From: Megalopta genalis
Taxonomy: Eukaryota > Arthropoda > Insecta > Hymenoptera > Halictidae
Length of the DNA: 64,000 bases
Direction: 5' to 3'
Assembly: GCF_051020955.1 (NCBI RefSeq)
Contig: NW_027476096.1
Coordinates: 620,001 to 684,000, forward strand
This document shows positions 59,362 to 64,000 of the stretch, one piece after another (positions within the stretch are counted from its first letter, which is position 1; each line of letters starts with the position of its first letter). The position numbers were made by a program, and so were the translations under genes. The notes under the pieces are model-generated. The model did not search any database and was not told the origin of the DNA. It saw nothing but the letters and a program-made list of their open reading frames with translations.

Positions 59362-60070
59362 ATGATGTTCACGCGGATCGGCAGTGAGGTGTGCTTGCGA
59401 TGCTACCATTGACAGCGCCACTGCGGTTGAGGGAACGATCGACAATGTTCTGGCCAGAAGGAAAGAAGTCGCTCTGGCATTCAACGCCGGGAAAACTGTA
59501 TGTATTTGCAATATATATGTACGATGAAATGCTTATTCATAATGTATGTACTTCTAATTCCACGTCTATGTTACAGGCAAGTATGAAGACAGTTCTTGCT
59601 AAATTGGCTCGGTAGGCGGAAACCACCTTCCATTTGACCGGAGGGAGAGAAGTCGCTCTGGCATTCAACGCCGGGAAAACTGTAGGTATAAGCAATATAT
59701 ATGTACGATGAAATGTATATTCATAATATATATACTTCTAATTCTGCTGTTATGTTACAGTCGCAGTGGCGAAATATGTTAGGCCAGCTGGCTCGGGGGA
59801 CAGCTAGGACTAACCTGGCGAACCTAGTGGCTGCTAATGTAAGTAAATGAAAAATACTTTTATATATAATTTAATATAGTAATATATGTATAATAACAAA
59901 TAATAATAATAATATATACTTATACGTTGCAGAGAGAGCTGAAAAAACTTTTTAAAAGAACTGTTTATGGCCCCCAGAAGAGGGGCAATGAAAAAAGAAG
60001 AGGAAGAGGAGGAAGAGGAGGAAGAGGAGGGAGAGGAGGGAGCGCCAAATATATCGTTAATTTTTATTAA
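59362..60070 (+). CDS. Small spliced accessory protein with Arg-Gly-rich tail
   Basis: Four exon-like blocks have consensus splice sites: 59362-59497 (donor GTATGT), 59577-59681 (donor GTAGGT), 59761-59838 (donor GTAAGT) and 59933-60070, with acceptors TTGCAG or TTACAG. All three junctions fall between codons in one frame. Reading first, third and last blocks gives IDNVLARRKEVALAFNAGKT, then SQWRNMLGQLARGTARTNLA and NLVAAN, then RELKKLFKRTVYGPQKRG and a GRGGRGGRGG tail before TAA at 60068. The second block carries an in-frame TAG and repeats the end of the first (EVALAFNAGKT), so it looks like a partial exon duplication that would be skipped. The first block has a TGA near its 5' edge in this frame, and no start codon was fixed. 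I do not recognise the family. RG-rich tails often bind RNA or DNA. It sits 0.14 kb after the transposase stop, same strand. Confidence 0.5.
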
Positions 60071-60520
60071 ATGTAAGTTTGAATAAAAAATTTAAATTAA
60101 ATAATGGTAAATTTAGTGCCAGCACCAACGGTTAAAGTACTGTTATTCGTTAATTTTAAGAATTTTTAAATTTTTAAAGACTGATTTGGTATTAAGTAAT
60201 TTTTGGGGGCTGTTGCCCGTCACTTTCGTTATAAATGGAATAAGTCAGTTCTCATTAAAATTTTAGTTTAACAATAAGTGTTTCATTTACATTGAAAGGA
60301 TTCTGAATAAGGAAAATTTTATTATTTGTACGAATTATAAATATTATTGATTTCTCTCTTAATTTAATATAGTTGAAACCTGATTACCTGATTATAAGTT
60401 ATAGTATTTATTTGCGTGTGTTGTAGAAGAAGAAAGTAATATTAATATAAGTAAAAGTGATTTTTATACTTTTTGTATCAGGGTTAATTAAAATAAAGTT
60501 AGTGTTTTTAATTATCTTTT
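60071..60520 (+). repeat. Right-end terminal repeat of the element (deleted form)
   Basis: Starting one base after the accessory gene stop, AAGTTTGAATAAAAAATTTA, GTGCCAGCACCAACGGTTAA, TTTCATTTACATTGAAAGGA, and TTGTATCAGGGTTAATTAAA follow 54325-54865 in the same orientation. Two internal deletions are visible (after ...GGGGCTGTTGCCC and before TGCGTGTGTTG). The outermost part ending ACGGACATTATT is missing. Confidence 0.78.
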
Positions 60521-60925
60521 TAATTTGAATAATTCCATGTACGAACAGAATTCAACGAATGATTTGCAAAGCTGATTTAATAATAAATAATCGCGTTAAG
60601 GGACGTAAAGCATTTGTTTATTAGAGAGATATGAAAAATATTATCAGTAAGAAACTCACCCATTTAGTTGAGGATACATTTGCTGGCTGAAATTCACGAT
60701 GTCGAAGGGCACTGACCTTGTACAACGTACAGCTGATCTTTCACTGCACTGTCACCAAACACTGATCACTTAATTAATCACTGATAATCCGAAACATTTG
60801 TGGATATTACGAAAGATGACTGAGACGCGTTTGCAGATAATCGTTTGTACGACACGTTCGCGGGTAATCGTTTATTCGACGTGTTCGTTCGGCAGTCGAC
60901 GTTTCACTGCCAAAAAATCGAGGCC
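60521..60925. other. Unassigned DNA between element fragments
   Basis: No coding sequence I trust. A repeated motif GATAATCGTTTGTACGAC / GGTAATCGTTTATTCGAC occurs near 60835 and 60863. Confidence 0.4.
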
Positions 60926-61126
60926 TCGACCGTGGGCCCTTGTCGTTCGTCGTTCGGCCGTCCGAGGAAATGACACTCGATACCGCAGGGTGACAGCGAG
61001 GCGGACACAGTTTACGTCTCGGCATATCTTGTTTATTTCATTTGGTGGTACCCTGCGCTTCGAAGAAAATGGTATCGGGTGTTATTTCCTCGGACGGCCG
61101 AAAGACGAACAAGGGCCCACGGTCGA
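60926..61126. repeat. Imperfect hairpin with ~57-bp arms
   Basis: 60926-60984 (TCGACCGTGGGCCCTTGTCG, GGCCGTCCGAGGAAATGACA) pairs with 61071-61126 (GTTATTTCCTCGGACGGCCG, AAGGGCCCACGGTCGA) with a few mismatches and a 3-base gap; the loop is about 86 bp. It is followed at 61137 by another piece of the terminal repeat, as the perfect hairpin at 55723 is followed by end sequence. Confidence 0.85.
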
Positions 61127-61136
61127 TATTATATTT

Positions 61137-61240
61137 GAAAAAAGGAATTACCTGATTATAAGTTATAGTATTTATTTAAGAATAAATGTAATGATTTTAA
61201 AATGTGTGTGCGTGTGTTGTAGAAGAAGAAAGTAATATTA
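61137..61240 (+). repeat. Terminal-repeat fragment
   Basis: AAAAAGGAATTACCTGATTA, TAAGTTATAGTATTTATTTA, TTTTAAAATGTGTGTGCGTG and TGTAGAAGAAGAAAGTAATA match 54690-54785. Similarity ends at a TTAA followed by CCCTTTGCACTCGAGG, a piggyBac-type tip without a visible partner. Confidence 0.75.
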
Positions 61241-61469
61241 ACCCTTTGCACTCGAGGCCTTTTTCGCTTGCGCAAACCAGCAACTCGAGACGATTTCGGA
61301 CAAATTATGCAAATATTTTAGAAGTAGTTTACAAATATTTATTAACAAATAAATGTATAAAAATAATAATATTTCACTAGTTTACTTATTTATACGTTGA
61401 AAACAATAAACTTTGATAAATATTACACTCTGTAATTAGTTTTGGTGTGACATCTTGTAAAACAATATC

Positions 61470-61671
61470 CTATATTATATAATATAATATAGTAATATAT
61501 ATAATAACAAATAATAATAATAATATATACTTATACGTTGCAGAGAGAGCTGAAAAAATTATTCAAATGAACCATTTATGGCCCCCAGAAGAGGGGCAAG
61601 GAAAGAAGAAGAGGAAGAGGAGGAAGAGGAGGAAGAGGAGGAAGAGGAGGGGGAGGAGGGGGAGTTCTAAA
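61470..61671 (+). pseudogene. Duplicate of the last intron and Arg-Gly exon
   Basis: ATAATATAGTAATATATATA, ATACTTATACGTTGCAG and AGAGAGCTGAAAAAATTATT repeat 59870-59960, including the acceptor. The exon copy gains a TGA after nine codons and its AGG/GGA repeat (61610-61665) is expanded. Nonfunctional duplicate. Confidence 0.82.
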
Positions 61672-61844
61672 TATGTTTTGAACTTTTATTAATAAAAAAA
61701 TCGTTTTTATCATTTCTGTTGTTCATTTTATTTACGAATTGCTCCATCACCATCAGTTTTTTAAATAAACGAACTACATTTAAATTATTTGTTTACTTCG
61801 CATTATCTACATATCACATCCAATCCCACTAGCACTGTCCGACG

Positions 61845-62515
61845 ATTCAGAAAAGTCTAAGCTGAGGGGCTTCGGTTGTAGAAAGGACCATTTTTTTATA
61901 ATTGTTCAGATATTTACAATATTCGACGAGCGTTCTTGCTGGAACTGCCGCGCCGCTCACGACTGCCCCGCACGCCACCTTCCCCTGGTCAAGTAACCTA
62001 GCGCGCGGCAGAATATCTTCGTCACAACTGTTCGTATCAACCAAGATGGACGTGCCAATATACCAGTGAGCAGTTTGGGAGTTGGATATTTCGATTCAGA
62101 AAAGTCTAAGCTGTTGGGCTTCGGTTGTAGAAATGACCATTTCTTTATTATTGTTGAGATATTTACAATATTCGACGAGCGTTCTTGCTGCAACTACCGC
62201 GCCGCTCACGACTGCCCCGCACGCCACTTTCCCCTGGTCAAGTAACCTAGCTCGCGGCAGAATATCTTCGTGACAACTGTTCGTATCAAGTAAGATGGAC
62301 GTGCCAATATTCGAGTGAGCAGTTCGTAAGTGGAAAATTTAGATTCCCCAAAGACTAAATTGGGGTGCTTCGGATGTAGAAATGTCCATTTCTTTATTAT
62401 TGTTGAGATATTTACAATATCCGACGAGCGTTCTTGCTGCAACTGCTACGAGTATGAGGACTGCCCCGCACGCCACCTACCCCTGGTCCAGTAACCTAGC
62501 GCGCGGCAGAACGGG
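61845..62515. repeat. 249-bp tandem repeat, about 2.7 units
   Basis: Units start at 61845, 62094 and 62343 with ATTCAGAAAAGTCTAAGCTG (third unit diverged to ATTCCCCAAAGACTAAATTG). They share CGACGAGCGTTCTTGCTG, GCCCCGCACGCCAC and CCCCTGGTCAAGTAACCTAG. The third unit is cut after GCGCGCGGCAGAA. Minus-strand open frames of 78 codons recur in each unit but mirror the repeat and show no domain. Confidence 0.9.
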
Positions 62516-62644
62516 CTCATGAAGCAGGAATCAGTTTCATGAAACTCAGTTTGTGAAACGGTTTTGACGACATGGCAACATTGCGGCGAGGAATGAAATG
62601 TGGCAACCATGTTTAGTCGCTATCCTTCCCTTTCAAAAGAAAGA

Positions 62645-64000
62645 ATAATGTCCGTAAAAAAGAAAAGAAAAAACAAAGATTCCAATACAAAATGTAACAA
62701 CTAACAATGCCAAAGTTAGGATTTTCTTCCAACATAAACTCATCAATTCATTATTAATAACTATTATGATACATAACAGAAATATTAAATTAACTCTTTT
62801 ACTTTCGAGATAATTAAAAACACTAACTTTATTTTAATTAACCCTGATACAAAAAGTACGAAAAAATCACTTTTACTTATACTAATATTACTTTCTTCTT
62901 CTACAACACACGCACACACATTTTAAAATGATTAAATTTATTCGTAAATAAATACTATAACTTATAATCATGTAATTCCCTTTCTCAAATGTATTAAATT
63001 AAGAAATCAATAATATTTATAATTTGTGCAAATAATATAATTTTCCTCATTCAGAATCCTTTCAATGTAAATGAAACACTTATTGTTAAACTAAAATTTT
63101 AATGAAAACATTGTCCCATACTTTTACACCGTTACGACTTAGTCCATTTATAATGAAAGCGACGTGCGATTTGTACGGTTCGCATAAATTTATTCAACCC
63201 AGATAATTATTAAAATTTACCATCGAGATAACTGCAGCCCCTAAAAATTCTTAAAATTAACGAACAACAGCAGTCGAACCGTTGGTGCTGGCGCCCTGAA
63301 TTTTTACCATTATTTAATTTAAATTTCTTATTCAAACTTTCATGTAATATTAAAAATTAATCTCTACTTGTCACTCGTATGAAAACTATCTAAATTTTTA
63401 GATGAATTCATAAATTGTATGTATGAAAAATATTTTGTAGCCAATTTTTTAGCCGCAATTAGAATAATATATATATATATTCTCACTCCAACAAAGCAAA
63501 TTGATTCATATAATTAACAGTTCAATATAATTCAATCAAATAAACCTAAGTAAAATAAATTATATTATTACAATCGTAGTACTAATTAACTATATAACCC
63601 AATTATTTATTTCTAAGAAAATTACCCCGTAACTGTATATTAGAAATCAAATTCAATTATTCAATTAGATAATTTCATATCTCTCGAACTGAAATCAAAA
63701 TAAAAATTATATTCAACTCAATTATAAATTAATCCCACATATAAGTCTAAGCTCTAATATATAATATTATATTTTTTAAATAATAGATACGTACAATAAA
63801 TTTTGGTTGAGCTTAGATTTGTGCTACATCATTACTGAACTCCAATGGCGCATTAATATTATTTTACTTCGTGATAGTCAGAGATAACCACAGCTTGCAA
63901 CCGGGTTGAAATTTTGCGCTGCTAGGTTTTTGTTGACCGGTGGGCCGTATTGCTATGCAACAAATCGTTGCTACTTGTATTGTCATCGTTATCATTTGCA
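62645..64000 (+). mobile_element. 5' end of a second copy of the transposase-nuclease element
   Basis: 62645-63515 is the full left terminal repeat (inverse of 54164-55025). From 63330 it is collinear with 55879-56542, reaching GTCATCGTTATCATTTGCA at the window edge, just before where the transposase gene would begin. This copy keeps the complete end that the first copy has lost. Its coding part lies outside the window. Confidence 0.85.

Noticed and set aside
61238..61470. piggyBac-type element starting TTAACCCTTTGCACTC
   Set aside because: The left tip is convincing, but I could not find an inverted partner followed by TTAA before the duplicated exon, so no element boundary can be given.
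61847..62442. Repeated 78-codon minus-strand frames in the 249-bp tandem repeat
   Set aside because: Their similarity is explained by the tandem repeat; there is no domain or codon signal, and differences include non-conservative changes.

Overview
The window looks like repeat-rich nuclear DNA from an insect. I infer a hymenopteran, probably an ant, from its density of mariner, Tigger, piggyBac-like, hAT and Tc1 relics and of small TA-flanked inverted-repeat elements; no marker gene proves this. There is no operon structure and no ribosome binding site, tRNA, rRNA or CRISPR array that I could support. Most long stretches are AT-rich intergenic DNA or decayed transposons. The one convincing host coding segment is a single minus-strand exon of a secreted CUB-type protein (49370-49989). 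Two other possible exons (12925-13197 and 40156-40431) are weak.

Layout. 1-9.8 kb: anonymous DNA with five short inverted-repeat elements. 9.8-12.9 kb: a minus-strand LINE reverse-transcriptase relic, cut by a hAT-like element that itself carries a deleted mariner, and by a TA-flanked MITE. 13.9-23.1 kb: MITE clusters. 23.6-25.6 and 30.8-32.9 kb: two inverted copies of one Tc1-like element; the first holds a piggyBac-type insertion and the second preserves the matching empty site. 26-38.6 kb: piggyBac-type MITEs, a pair of 190-bp direct repeats, a broken transposase split by a MITE, solo LTR remains and a fold-back Tc1-type MITE. 43.4-45.6 kb: a gag-only LTR retrotransposon on the minus strand with an ATAT target duplication. 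45.6-48.6 kb: a mariner fragment and a Tigger (pogo) transposase pseudogene. 49.4-50.0 kb: the CUB exon. 50.4-53.9 kb: Tc1 and second Tigger relics.

54.2-64.0 kb is the most interesting part. It holds a large DNA transposon whose 688-residue open frame joins a Mutator-like DDE transposase core to a YqaJ/lambda-exonuclease-type nuclease with its catalytic residues in place. Just downstream on the same strand is a small spliced gene whose exons join in phase and end in an Arg-Gly-rich tail. The unit is bounded by inverted end sequences of roughly 0.7-0.86 kb. Further copies of the ends lie on both sides, and a second copy of the 5' end starts at about 62645 and runs out of the window, which gives a repeat period of about 7.45 kb. 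A perfect 54-bp hairpin, a second imperfect hairpin, a partial duplication of the last exon and a 249-bp tandem repeat lie in the same complex. I infer that transposase, nuclease and small basic protein together form the mobilisation machinery of this element.
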